In this document: piece after piece, positions 1 through 11,664 of the stretch | How positions within the stretch are numbered: position 1 is the stretch's first letter | How the letters are laid out: the number at the start of each line of letters is the position of its first letter | Assembly (NCBI GenBank): GCA_944990035.1 | Contig: CALYLX010000157.1 | Span: forward strand, 248,001 to 312,000 | From: Clitopilus passeckerianus | Lineage: Eukaryota > Basidiomycota > Agaricomycetes > Agaricales > Entolomataceae | Reading direction: 5' to 3' | DNA: 64,000 nt | Notes under the pieces: model-generated | Seen by the model: only the letters and a program-made list of their open reading frames with translations | The model's database searches: none | Told to the model about the DNA's origin: nothing | Position numbers and translations under genes: made by a program

Positions 1-120
1 GTAGACCATTCTGCTTGTCAGCGGCGGCCAGCGTTCTCACGACTTGTTCACGACGTCGAGAAATGAACTCGTCACCTAGTTCAACTGCATTGCTGCTGTC
101 ACGGTCTCATACCCTCCTCG

Positions 121-2110
121 ATGCCAACCGGCTTATCTCAACCTACTACACTTGGGCTCTGCTCCTTGGCGGCTCTAGTACTCATTCATCGTTTGTTACG
201 ACGAAAACCAGGCCCTCTACCACCAGGCCCAAAGAAATGGCCATTGATTGGCAGCTTACTCGACTTGCCCACATCTCTGGAATGGGAGACCTACGCAAAA
301 TGGAGCAAAGAATACGGTGGGGTATTTCTGGGCTACTGAGCATCGATTGGGACACTGACTTACTACACAGAGTCCGATATCATCCACGTTGACGCCCTTG
401 GCACCTCAATTGTCATCCTGAACTCCTATGCAGCGGCAGAAGATTTGCTGCACAAGCGTTCATCGATTTATTCCAGCCGACCACATATGCCTATGTTTCA
501 CGAGCTGTAAGTGTAACTTTCTTTTTCTCTGCCCATTCCACGAAACATCATCTCAACCACGTTTGTTTAGGTCCGGATATGGGTTCCAAATGACCATGCT
601 TCCGTATGCCGAGCGGTGGAAGGCAAGTCGCCGAATGTTCACCCAGTATTTCACACCCTCCAATTACGAGGCAAGTCGTACCCGAGAGGTTCTCTACACC
701 AACCGCTTTCTACATCAGCTACTAGAGGAGCCAGAACAGCTTATACCAAACATCAGGCAGTACGTTCATCTGACTATCAGGCTCGCCGCAAATAACATAT
801 GCTCCATGATAGTTTCATCGGTGGAATTGCAGTTTCAATGGCGTATGGCATTGTTACTAAAGCGAACAACGATCCCTACATCGCACTCGTAGAGAAAGCT
901 GTCGACACCGCGCTTGAGTTGCTGATCCCAGGAAGGTTCTTTGTCGATGCCTTCCCTTTCCTGAAGTATCTCCCGGAATGGACTCCCGGGGCATACTTCC
1001 ACAAGAGGGCGAAAGTCATGAGATTGTGGTCCACCAAAGCCAGAGATGAGCCCTTCGCAGCTTCAGAAAAATTGATCGTAGGCCTTTTACCCTCTCATTG
1101 TGGTTCTCTCTGACACCGATTCAACAGGACGCCGGAATGAGCAAACCCTCCTTCGTGTCGGAGAGTCTCAAGAATCTGAACGATGACGAAGCTGGGGGTA
1201 GAAATCTCATTAAAGATGTAGCCAATATTGTTTACATGGGTAGGTCGAACTACAACTATGTATGGAGCCAACAGTTGACACATGCGTTGCTCCAGCTGCG
1301 GCAGATACAACTGCGTCGGCCTTGGGGACATTCTTCCTGGCCATGACTTGCTATCCCGCGATATATAGGCAAGCTCAAGCCGAAATCGATAGTGTAGTGC
1401 AAGGCAGGCTACCCGAGCATGAGGATCTGGCCAAACTGCCGTACTTGACGGCCGTGATAAAGGAGACTCTACGGTACGCTCATTCCAGTAATTTTACCCC
1501 GTGAAATGTAGCTTAAACGGCCACACCCCCCCTTCAGCTGGTCTACTATCGTACCACTCGGTGAGTCCTCTATTACTACTCAATGGTATCCCATGTTCGT
1601 CTCTCTAAACTGGCTTCAGGTCTGCCCCATCTCGTCACGGTCGATGACACCTACAAAGGATACCACATCCCTGCAAATTCTATCGTGCTTGCCAACCAAT
1701 GGTAGATCCAACTTTCTCAAAGTAAACCACTTCGCTGACTTCTTTCGTAGGGCCATGTCGAATGACGAGGATGACTATCCTCGCCCTAGAGAATTTATCC
1801 CCGAGCGATATTTATGCAACGGGAAGGTAGACCCAACCGTACGCGATCCAACCGATATTGCGTTCGGGTTCGGACGAAGGTATGTGGGCCAGATTTCCGT
1901 TCAACCTTGTTTAACACAGCTGAAACAAACTCTAGAGCATGCCCTGGTAAACACTTGGCATTATCGTCACTTACCTTATCTGTGGCATCGGTCTTGTCCA
2001 CTTTCGACATTTCCAAGAAGCGGGACGCAGCAGGAGTTGAAATTGAGCCCAAAAGAGAATACACCAACTTGGCCATCAAGTTTGTCCCTCGCCCGTTTAA
2101 CTCAAGTTAA
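121..2110 (+). CDS. Cytochrome P450 monooxygenase (10 exons, 494 aa)
   Basis: Microsomal haem-thiolate monooxygenase that would oxidise a small hydrophobic substrate using electrons from a P450 reductase; the substrate cannot be told. Exons that join in frame: 121-316, 371-506, 571-759, 813-1077, 1128-1239, 1296-1473, 1538-1560, 1620-1701, 1751-1879, 1936-2110. The N-terminus has one hydrophobic membrane anchor followed by a basic, proline-rich hinge (RRKPGPLPPGPKKWP). The I-helix motif AAADTT is near residues 300-305, the K-helix KETLR (ExxR) near 355-359, the PERF-like PREFIPERY after that, and the haem loop FGFGRRACPG with the ligand Cys near 439. Length is slightly under the usual 500-530 aa. 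Exon 7 is only 23 bp; choosing its acceptor at 1537 removes an apparent frameshift and gives the family-typical sequence ETLRWSTIVPLGLPH. A degenerate inverted copy lies at 14.3-15.7 kb. Family assignment is certain; the CYP family number is not claimed. Confidence 0.93.
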
Positions 2111-2442
2111 CGGCTGACATTTCTATTAACAGTCAACCATTGCCTTTCCCTTGTTTGATCAAACCCAGGTCAATGGCAGCTTCAGAATTGATTCACTCGG
2201 CATCTTCTGAGGACGCATCTACCTAATACTAGTCCCTCGCTTTCCGCATTTCGATCAAACAAGCAGAATTGCTCAACCATGTTGAATGTGTTGACTAAGA
2301 GAAAGGATGAGGAGAAAATAAATATATAAATAGACCATGCGAGATTACACTTTTGACTACCAGATAACCAGATAAATAATATGAGAAAATAAAGATTCTA
2401 ACTTTTTGATCGTCCTTGGCTCCACTAGTGCCATGCCAAATT

Positions 2443-4621
2443 TTACTTCTCCTCACTGCTATCAGCGTCGGCATCTGCCTCGGGAGTCTCACTGCCTCCA
2501 ACAGTGGAGACCTTGTCCCAATAGACCTCAGCCCTCTCGCGGACGGTATCACCAATGGGCTTAGGAACACCAGCCGATGCACCGTCCCAGAGACCAGCCC
2601 AGAAGCCAGCCATGCCCATACCAAACTTGCCATCAACGATCTCAGTCTCAGCAATCATGAGGTTGTCGCTCTTCGACTTGTCGTTGTATGTCCAGAATGG
2701 CTCGGAGGGGTCGTTGGTGGGCTAGCAGAGGAAGATTCGTTAGCATATCCGTTATGTATGCGAACAGAGAGAGGACGTACAGTAGAGATGAGGAGAGAAA
2801 CGTTCCAGAGATCGGCGTTGAAGTGCTCAACACGGATGTGCGAGAACCAAGGAGAGTCGACGGCACCGTAGAGGGTCGGAATATCCGGACGAACACCACC
2901 GGGGAGGACAGTGGTCAAGTTGGATTGGAGTCCCTTGCAGTACTCGCTTGGGTCGGGGTTGACGGGCTGGACGAGGCAGAGCTCCAAGTTGTAGTATCCA
3001 GGGTTATTCCACACTCCTGCAAAGTCGGTAAAGTTTGCACTCGGGAGGGTAGCATTCTCAGGGCGAGGGGTGGCGCGGTTAGGAGGGACCGAACGCTTCT
3101 CGAGCCAGCGGGTGTTCCAGTCGATAGGGTCAAGGTCGAGGACTTTGTCGATAACGTGGTTCTTGATGATTTCACCGATGGTTTTGCCATATTCACCGTC
3201 GTTGGTGAGGACGGAGACGCCGAAGTTGTCGTTAGGGAGACGCGAGATCTGGGTGTTGAATCCGCGGATGAAGCCACCGTGTTCGATGATGAGGTGGCCG
3301 CGGTAGGTGATTTGGAGTTGGGCGGCACCGTAGATGATGGAGGAGTATTCGGGCCATTCACTGTTTCTCAGTCAGTAAAAGATGAATGGATGGAAATGAG
3401 AGGAGAAAGACTGACGGGTTACCCTCCTGAACGCTGATAGCAGTAGCGATCTTGTCCAGAACACCTTCAGGAATGACAGTCTCATTCGTATCAGGGTGCC
3501 TTCCGTCACTGAGTAGAGTACGGAGCCACTGCGCCATATCGACCGCGCTGGTGATGACACCGCCAGCACCGGCGAGCACTGAAAACCCGATTTATTAGTC
3601 TTTCATCCGGGTTCCCAATTCCAAACCCGAATCAACTCACCACTCCCATCCTCCCCACCACTCGTCGCAGTCCAATACTGCGCCGCCCTCGGCTTCCCCG
3701 CAAACGCATCAGCATACGCATCAATCCCCTCCCTCACCATCCCATCCGCCCTCTGTCCATGTGAATTCGCCTTCTGGTACGAATACGTCGAGTGCTTCAT
3801 GTCCAACTTGTCGAACACGTTCTCCTTGACGTACCGCGCGAAGGAGACGCCGGTGAGCTTGGGGATGATGTAGGAGAGGGTGGTGTACATGTTGTTGTTG
3901 TACTGCCAGATGTCGCGGAATTCGGCGGATTGGCGGAGGTATTGGACTTTGTTGATCTGTGAGGTGAGGTGAATGTGTGAGTAGGAAGTTGAAGAGGAAG
4001 GAGCAGAGGAGTACGTACGACTTCCTCAACAGTATCGGAATACCTATAACTGAAATCATGAAGCGGGTACCCAGTACGATGGGTGGCAAGATCGAGGATA
4101 TTGGCCTCAGTCGCCGCAACAGGATCCGTCAGGTTGAACTGGGGGATAATCTCCCTAATCTTGGTCGTCCAATCAAGCTTCGGCGTCAACGTCTCGTTGT
4201 GGATCAAGATGCCGTTGGCCACGATGTTGAACAACTGCACATATCCCAAATAATCAGTACAAACCCTCAGTGAAGAGCATGTATGCGAACAAACCTTCGA
4301 ATTCGACCCAATATTAAACGTACTCTTATCCGTCATCTTCTTCCCATCAGCCGTAGCCCTCCCATATCCCTTCGTCTCAATATCAGTCCACTCCCCAGTC
4401 TCAGGGTCCCGCCGCACAAAAGCGATCGCAGCACCGCCGGGGGACTTCCAGTCCGCGAGAACCTTGTTGACGAAGTCGTCGGTCTCTTGGTCGAGGATGG
4501 TGTAGTCCTTCTTGCTCTTCGTTGGCACGGAGGGAGCGGAGGGAGCGGCGAGTGCGCCCTGGATCAGGGTGGTCCAGAGGAGGTAGGAGGGAACCAAAGC
4601 GAGTAGGGCTTTAAGTTGCAT
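2443..4621 (-). CDS. Secreted beta-lactamase-like serine hydrolase (6 exons, 626 aa)
   Basis: Member of the class C beta-lactamase / serine peptidase superfamily (Pfam Beta-lactamase). Fungal members are mostly uncharacterised esterases or amidases rather than antibiotic-resistance enzymes. Exons from the 5' end: 4295-4621, 4019-4234, 3641-3956, 3416-3578, 2781-3360, 2443-2721. A hydrophobic signal peptide ending in an Ala-rich site opens the protein. The catalytic SxxK is SNSK at about residues 106-109, preceded by FNIG; the YxN motif is YNN at about 200-202; HGG at about 368-370 takes the place of the KTG box. The segment THRTGYPLHDF is also typical of the family. The C-terminal 250 residues form an accessory domain with several N-glycosylation sequons and an acidic tail. 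The donor of the 3361-3415 intron is GTCAGT, needed to keep frame. The first ATG is used, 500 bp or more from other genes. Substrate unknown. Confidence 0.88.
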
Positions 4622-6679
4622 TGCTGGGAAGGATATCTATAGCGAGGAGAAACTCTGACTGGATAGGTAGAAGAGCCTGAGAAGGGAGGAGAGGATGGAG
4701 AATTGGGGAGCCACGATGGAAGGTTTTATACCAGGACTTGAGGTTGCGCCATCCTCGCCTCTGCTTCACTCTATGGCAGCAAGAGGCGAGAGGAATGACA
4801 GTCGGGAATGCGAGTGGACATGAATTCCCGACGAAGTTCGACGGATTCTGCAGATGGGTGCTGCTAGTTCAAGTTGTGTATTGATTAGACGTCTAGCAGC
4901 GCTACCAGTGAGTTGACCTCCAAGTTTTCCGATGATAGGCTGGAATACGCACGGACAACTGTCAACAGAAACGCTGCCTGTCAATGTTTGTAATGACGAC
5001 AGACGCTGTAGTACTCCTGCTCCGTGAATTGAGAACCCAAGTAGTGCCAAGAGAATGTATGTCGTGACAGACAGAAAAGCAGGTGGGAATGTCCCACGAA
5101 TCAATGAATCTAGAAGACGTAGGCCACATATTCCTGCAGCTCCGTACAGAAGTTCAATCGATAGCAAGTAGCTGGCAGTTCGAACACCATGACGCGACTG
5201 AGAGAGTGTAGAGCACTACCTCCTTGTCCTTGTCCTCACCTCATAGCGACGTCTGGATCTGATGCCCGAAAGACCGACGCTGTAATGTCGAGATATCGCC
5301 CCGATGTAAGGTGGTTTGACAGCTCATTCAGTTAGCCGAATCGAGGACCTTCGTGTATGTGTAAGGTGCAATCCCTTTGGCAGGTCCAGGTGAAAGATGG
5401 GCGGCCCGGTCACGGGGATTGGTACACGATATGGCCGACCCCGAAGGCTCAAGTGAGTAGGCTGAGAGACCAGGTCTTTAAGTTATCTTGCCAGATGTTG
5501 CCTACAGTTACTGTATGCGCTTTATCGGCCTTCTTGAGCGCTCATTTCTGCTGCATTTCGCCTTCGGAGAATCGATTGAGAGGCCCAGGCGACAGAGTTT
5601 TACGTTGACAGACTAAAGTTCACCAAAAGTCGGAAGTTCGGGATCACATTCACGAACGTGTACATTCAACACCGTATGTGAAGGCGGGCGTATAGAGTCA
5701 GATTATTGAGAGGTGGATTGCCATTGTCAGTACAACTGACACTGTAACCTCCGATGACACATTACTACGCACCTAATGGCCGAGTCGTGACCGAGGCCGA
5801 GTTTGAGGACAACACCGTTCGGAAGAGGCCTCGGGCAAGCCAAGCAATTTGGGAAAGTAACGGATCAGATTGCTTAGGCAATCGATCATTCCGTCGGGCT
5901 GAGCGTTGAGCCAGAGCCGAGCCAGAGGGTTTGTCCGTCGCCGTCGTTCTGGACAACGATGACAACGACGGCAACAACGTTAACAGCAACACGGTTCTCT
6001 AAAATTTTATCTGGGTTTCGTTCCGAAGAAATTATGCTTCGAATGCTCGGGAGGCGAACGGGTTTCAGCACCCATCTGACCAGATCGGGACGTACACCAA
6101 GTCACTTTGTGGCTTTTCGCGATGAAGCCAAGAGGAATCAGAGCCTCGAGGGAATTTCGACAAAGGTTCACCGTATTCGACTTGATCTAGCCAACGTATG
6201 TCGCTGTCAAGCGCCAACGTTCATGACGCTCCTCGCGCAGTCTTCGATCGTCATGCAAGCCAAATATAGGCACCGAGGGGGATACTCTATTTCGTCACCG
6301 GGAGCGAGTGGTTGGCTCCTGCCGAAGGACCGAGTATACAGTTGGAGTGGTGATGCGTAATAGCAAGAGCCGAGGATGATTGAAGTGGCGACATGAGAAG
6401 TGGAGAACGAAGCAAGAAAGAAGACAAGTGCTAGTGAGAGTGAGTATTGTTAGTTGAGTATATATTGTCTAGACATATAGAATGTACTAATCTATTCTAT
6501 TCATTCAATCTACTCTATCTCTCCAGTCAAACTCAAAGAAAGAAGCCAAATCTCCGTATGTTGTCTCCTAAACCCTCTCCCCACTCGGCTGATCACATCC
6601 CCCTCAATGACATCACAGTGCACCCCTCATAAAAGTTAAAACCTCCCGCATCCCAGACACCCCTCCCCACTCTTTCACG
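4622..6679. other. Intergenic region, no gene recognised
   Basis: About 2 kb between the divergently transcribed hydrolase and sugar transporter, so it must hold both promoters. A minus-strand open frame at 4766-5167 begins with a hydrophobic, membrane-like stretch, but it uses a non-ATG start, has no recognisable domain and shows no clear splice partners; I do not call it. A plus-strand frame at 5959-6360 looks like chance. An AT-rich TATATATTG lies near 6459, roughly 200 bp before the transporter ATG. Confidence 0.5.
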
Positions 6680-9030
6680 ATGGCGCTCTTCTACATGCAC
6701 GGCCAGCCAATCGGCTATGTCGCCATCCTCCTCGCCCTCGTCGCCTCCATGGGCGGCTTCATCTTCGGATACGACACAGGCCAAATATCAGACATCCTCC
6801 TCATGGAGGATTTCAAACAACGCTTCGCCACCCCACAGCCAGGGGGAGGGTATGAGTTCTCCACGGTGAGAGCTGGGTTGATTGTTAGTTTGTTGAGTAT
6901 TGGGACGTTGTTTGGAGCGTTGATGGGTGCTCCGTGAGTGTTCCCTACATAAACGTTCATAGAAAGTACGCTGAAAAAGAGAATAGAACGGCAGATGCAC
7001 TAGGAAGGCGATACGCCATGGTCTGCGAATGTATTCTCTTCATTATTGGTGTCATCATCCAGTTGACATCCACGTACGTCTGGCAACAATTTGCAGTTGG
7101 GCGACTCGTTAGTGGTCTTGCTGTCGGTGCTCTCAGTGCTGCTGTGCCAATGGTTCGTGTCTCTCCCCTCTCTTTTCTCATCACCTCCTAATCGGAACCC
7201 TTTGTTCACTCATGACAGTATCAAGCAGAAACTGCCCCCGCCAGAATACGCGGGACACTAACAGCCACATACCAGCTATTCATCACTTTCGGTATACTAG
7301 TCGCTTGTAAGTCTACACACTCTCATAATCCCCTTCCCAATACTAATTCTAATAACTCATTCCTCGTCAATAGACTGCATATCTATCGGCACCCGCGACC
7401 TCCCTGGCGCAGCCTCATGGCAGACAGTCGTAGGCATCGGCATCGTGTGGCCCTTCATCCTCGGTATCGGTATCATGTTCATGCCCGAATCTCCTCGGTA
7501 CGTCCTCCCTCCCCTCCCCCCCTCCTCTCTTCCTTCATACGTAAAGCTAACACCCACTCCACCCACAGATGGCTAGCGGCCCACGGCCGCTTCGACGAAG
7601 CCCGACGCTCCCTCGCCAGGGCCCACGGTGTTCCCAAGGGTGAAGAGGAAACCGATCCCTTCATCAGAGAAGAGGCGGAGGATATCAGGAGTAATGTGGA
7701 GTATGAAGAAAAGCTAAAGGCGAATGGGGAGAAGGCGGGGTGGGTGGATTGCTTTAGGCCGAAGAATAAGACGTTGTATAGGACGCTTTTGGGTGAGTTT
7801 CCCGTTTCCTCTCCCGATTCACACAATTGATTGAGAGCTTATTCTGGGACAATAGGCATGTCATTACAGTCGTTCCAGCAACTCACCGGAGCGAACTACT
7901 TCTTCTACTACGGCGCGACGATCTTCGTGTCGGTTGGTATACAGGACTCGTTCGTGACGCAGATTATACTTGGTGCGGTCAACTTTGTGTGTACGTTTGG
8001 GGGGTTGTATGTTATGCAACGGGTGAGTGGTGTTCTTCTCATCCTGTAAAAATTGAATAAAGAAAGCTAATATATCGAGCGCATATAGTTCGGAAGAAGA
8101 GTCCCGCTGATTGTTGGTGGACTGTGGCAGAGTGCGTGGTTGTTCGTGTTCGCGGCGGCGGGTACGGCGAAAGATCCGCGGGTGCCAGGGAATGAGGGGA
8201 TTGGGAAACGTACGTGCTTCCATTGTCTATTATCTACTCTTTTACTTAACATCTTCTCCACCTATAGTGATGATAGTCGCCGCCTGCATGTTCATCCTTG
8301 GGTACGCCATGACCTGGGCTCCGGGCATATGGATCCTCATCGGCGAGACCTTCCCCACGCGGACGAGGGCGAAGCAGGGTGCGTTGAGTACGGCGAGTAA
8401 TTGGTTGTGGAATTTCTTGCTGGCGTTCTTTACGCCGTTTATCGTGAGCGCGATTGAGTTTAGGTACGGGTTCGTTTTTGCTGGTGAGTCTTCGTTTGGG
8501 GATGATTTGGAGTGAAAGAGAGCTGATAAGGATGGGTTGATAGCGTGTAACTTGGCGGGAGCGGTCGTTGTGTATTTCTTCCTCTATGAGAGTAGCGATT
8601 TGAGTTTGGAGAGTGTTGATTTGGTGCGTTTTCCCTTCCCTTTTCTCTTTAACCCTCCAATCTCACTATCACTCACCAACAGATGTACAACGACCCCAAA
8701 TGCAAACCCTGGACATCCCGCCACTGGGCTCCACCAGGTTTCGCATCTCGCTACGACCTCGTGCAACAGACCAAAGCTGCCGAGGCGCATAAGCCACTTG
8801 CTGGTGCTGGGACGGGGCTTGGGGCGGGTCTCGGTACTGGTCTCGGCGGTACCAGGGATGCTGCAGGCGATGAGAGGGTTGAAAACGCTGGAGGTGTCGG
8901 GGATGAGAAGAGGAGAAGTGGTGGTGGTGGGTTTGCAGGTACGGATACGATGACGGGGAGTGAGACTGCGAGGGGGAGTAGTGAGTATGGAGGTGCGGGG
9001 ACTGGGAAGAAGGAGGGGGAGTTTTTGTGA
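6680..9030 (+). CDS. MFS sugar transporter (10 exons, 595 aa)
   Basis: Twelve-helix proton-coupled or facilitative hexose transporter of the plasma membrane (Pfam Sugar_tr). Exons: 6680-6933, 6987-7152, 7219-7306, 7374-7497, 7569-7792, 7856-8022, 8089-8209, 8268-8483, 8544-8623, 8683-9030; all phases agree. Signatures seen in order: [12 protein letters not shown] in helix 1, LGRRYAM in the 2-3 loop, [17 protein letters not shown] before the central loop, the sugar-binding [13 protein letters not shown] in helix 7, FGRR in the 8-9 loop and [14 protein letters not shown] after helix 10. The central cytoplasmic loop is acidic and lysine-rich. The C-terminal tail of about 110 residues is unusually glycine-rich with repeated GLGxG units and no conserved domain. 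It resembles the high-affinity glucose transporter group of yeasts and fungi, but substrate is inferred only from family. It lies next to the hydrolase in divergent orientation. Confidence 0.93.
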
Positions 9031-10187
9031 TTTCTCTCGATGCAGCTGGTGGAGGCAATGGACAGGGAAGACGAGAAGCGAGGGGGGATGAGAAAATGGA
9101 CTGTACACACCCAGCCTACCCTACCCTACGACGACGACGCAGTTTCGGAGGCGTAATAACCCAAGATCCAAGAAGTGATTTACCAAGTACGATTTGATTG
9201 AGTGATATATATCTTATAGCTACTATATAGTGAATGAATAGTATTAGTGAATGTTTTTGTATCTATAAACGATGGCAGGTGAAATAGCTTAGTTTTTCGC
9301 TAGTGAATGAGTTTTCGGATCGGGGTGGGCTCGTTCGTGGTCGTCTTTTGGAGGATACTGAGTATACTCGAAGAACTTGAGCGGACTTGGAGGACTTGAT
9401 GTCGTTCGCGGTCGCCCCTTCTGGGAGAAGGAGCTGCTCTGAACGAATCCGTGCAAGCAAGGTTTACCGAATACGGTTTGGGATTAGCGCCCTCTACTAC
9501 ATTCGTGCTAGTAGGGATCTACCACAGCAACCCTATTCTGTGCATTCTTAAAACTCAATGAGATTGAGATCGAGATTTATGATTCTGGGGTGTTTAATAC
9601 TCTTGGTGGGATTTTCAGGTTCCAGTCTGCATGGATTTCGACCGCCGTTTAAATGACGTTTGAACTTGAAGTTCCGTGAATAGCCCTTTCTTTCAAGATG
9701 GTGCATTTTGAAATGCTGTGAGGTTCAAATCGGGTCGATCGGGCCTTCTCACAAGCCCCTCACAAGCCCCTCCATCGAAAGATTTGCAGGGACCGCCGCC
9801 ATGGGGCTGGAAATCATTATGAACTATTGTCTAATCTAAAGTTGAACGGGGGCTGGGATTGATAACTGAGGGTTTGTGGCTACTGATAACTACTTGTAGG
9901 TACGAACGGTCGGAACTAGTATGATACACTTGGATATTCTGTAGGTACTGCAATGGTTGGAATAAAAACTTGAAGAAGGTACGTATGGTATGAATGTGGG
10001 CCGTAACGAGAGCAAGAAAGCAAGAACAACAAGGTAAGGCTACAGAAGATTTAGGGCGAAAGCGGACGTGTATAGTATGGTTAGAAAACTGGAAGTGTAA
10101 GGTATGATGTAGGTATCAGAACTCGAACGAAGATGAAGAGATGAACGGTTTAAGAAACCAGATCGTGATGGAAGAGGCTCCTTGCAG
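9031..10187. other. Intergenic region between convergent genes
   Basis: About 1.1 kb between the 3' ends of the sugar transporter and the DUF6533-like gene. No open frame with family features was found. Near 9750 a short direct duplication of CACAAGCCCCT occurs twice in tandem. The rest is unremarkable. Confidence 0.5.
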
Positions 10188-11664
10188 TCATGATTTCGCG
10201 ACCGCTTCCAGCGGGAGCCTGCTCGGACCTGCCACCGGGCTCTGCCTGGGGGACTGCGGTTCGCGAGAGACCACCGTGATGGCATTCGGATTCTCCTGGC
10301 TACTGGCAACCGACTCCCCAGACTCTGAGGACTGCACAGAGTCCCTCTTTGACCCAGATCCCTGACTCTCAGGCTGACTCTCGGCATCACTATTCGTCGA
10401 CGTCGAACTGACCGTCGAAGTAGAGACTGAAAACGAATTGAACGTCGTGAATTGAATATTTGATCCTTCAGGGGAGTCTTGAGAGTCGTTGGGCGAGTCT
10501 GGGGAGGAAAGTGTATTTCTCTTGGTGAGGTTCTTGATCAGGTAGCAGTTCGTCCATGAGAGGATTGTAATGAAAATCCTGAGAAATGCCCTTAAGTGAG
10601 AGGTGAGGTGAAACAGTGAGGATGACATACGGGAAAAAGGCATGGTAGAGTTCGGCGGCGATGGTTTGGCCCAGTGAGTTGTAGTTCGAGAGGGTGTTGA
10701 TGACCACCATGAGTATAACCAGGGCTGGGAGGGAGGCTGGTGAGTACGTTGCGGAGAGATACAAGACAGAGTTAGGACATACTTATCATTGTACCGAGCC
10801 CACGGTTACCATCGCGAATGATAGTGGTGAGGATTGAGCGTTGGTGTTGACGTTTCTTCCAAGCAAATACCCATATTGTGAGATGTGCGATAAGGGCGCC
10901 TAATCTAAATTGAACGGGTTGCATACATCAATCGAAAGGGATAGTGAAACAATCGGGAAAATGACATACGCAAGGAAGGTGACAATGATGGGTGCATTAT
11001 GGGTGCTGCATGCGCCTTCGACCTTGGCGTTGAATATCCCAATAGATGCCATCGCGATACTTCCAGCAGTCCAGATCATGAGGGCGGAGATCAGGAAGCT
11101 TTTCACGTAGGGAAAGTCCTTGTACATGACAATAACTGAGGGCAAAACCTGTCAGGACGCAGTCTTGTTACTTCAGGCAGAACGCACCTCGATCGATAAG
11201 GGTGACCTCGATCAATAACCACAATAACCTCCCAGTCCCTAACTGGAAAAAGTGCCAGCCAGCGCACCACAGCCTCGGCACGGTGTGAGAGTTTCTTAGC
11301 GAGAGGCTGAAGGCGACATTTGCACTGTTGTTCTTGTCAGCCAGACTCAAACGACGAATGAAAGTCAGGACATACGCCACGGTGAGAAGTCCGCCATAAC
11401 GACTGAGCAGGTAGCTCCACTTCGGAACGGAGCTTTTACGCTTCCAGATATCCCGTAAATCGTACGGAAAATGCTCGCACAACTGGTGCAACTGGAAGGA
11501 CAAGATGATAACTGCATGAATCGATCGTCTCAGCACCGTTTTCGCATTCCAAGTATAAGGAATCTGAACGTGTACTCACTATTAATAACATTGCGAATGT
11601 AGTGTCTGTTTGCAGGCAGGTTGTCTGGCACGGTCATGCCATCAAAGGCCGAGAATGATACCAT
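10188..11664 (-). CDS. DUF6533-like seven-helix membrane protein (7 exons, 380 aa)
   Basis: Integral membrane protein of a family greatly expanded in mushroom-forming fungi; function unknown. Exons from the 5' end: 11580-11664, 11376-11511, 11188-11324, 10970-11135, 10783-10904, 10631-10736, 10188-10578. About seven hydrophobic segments are seen. The N-terminal DUF6533 pattern (HFPYDLRDIWKRKSSVPKW, then YLLSRYGGLL) is followed by a Cys-x-x-Trp-x-x-Phe-Gln helix (CAGWHFFQ) and an ACSTH loop. The cytoplasmic C-terminal tail of about 110 residues is Ser/Pro/Gln-rich and disordered. It resembles the gene at 58.8-60.1 kb closely in exon phases and order of motifs, so the two are paralogues. A receptor-like role is sometimes suggested from topology; nothing in the sequence proves it. 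The start ATG at 11664 could be replaced by an internal ATG nine codons later. Confidence 0.8.

Noticed and set aside
1474..1560. Apparent frameshift in the P450 at a run of seven C
   Set aside because: It comes from choosing the acceptor at 1511. Using the acceptor at 1537 gives a 23-bp exon, restores frame and yields the expected ETLRW sequence.
2688..3437. Long plus-strand open frame (249 codons)
   Set aside because: Antisense shadow of the hydrolase gene; composition is Val/Glu/Asp-rich as expected from the opposite strand, and no domain is seen.
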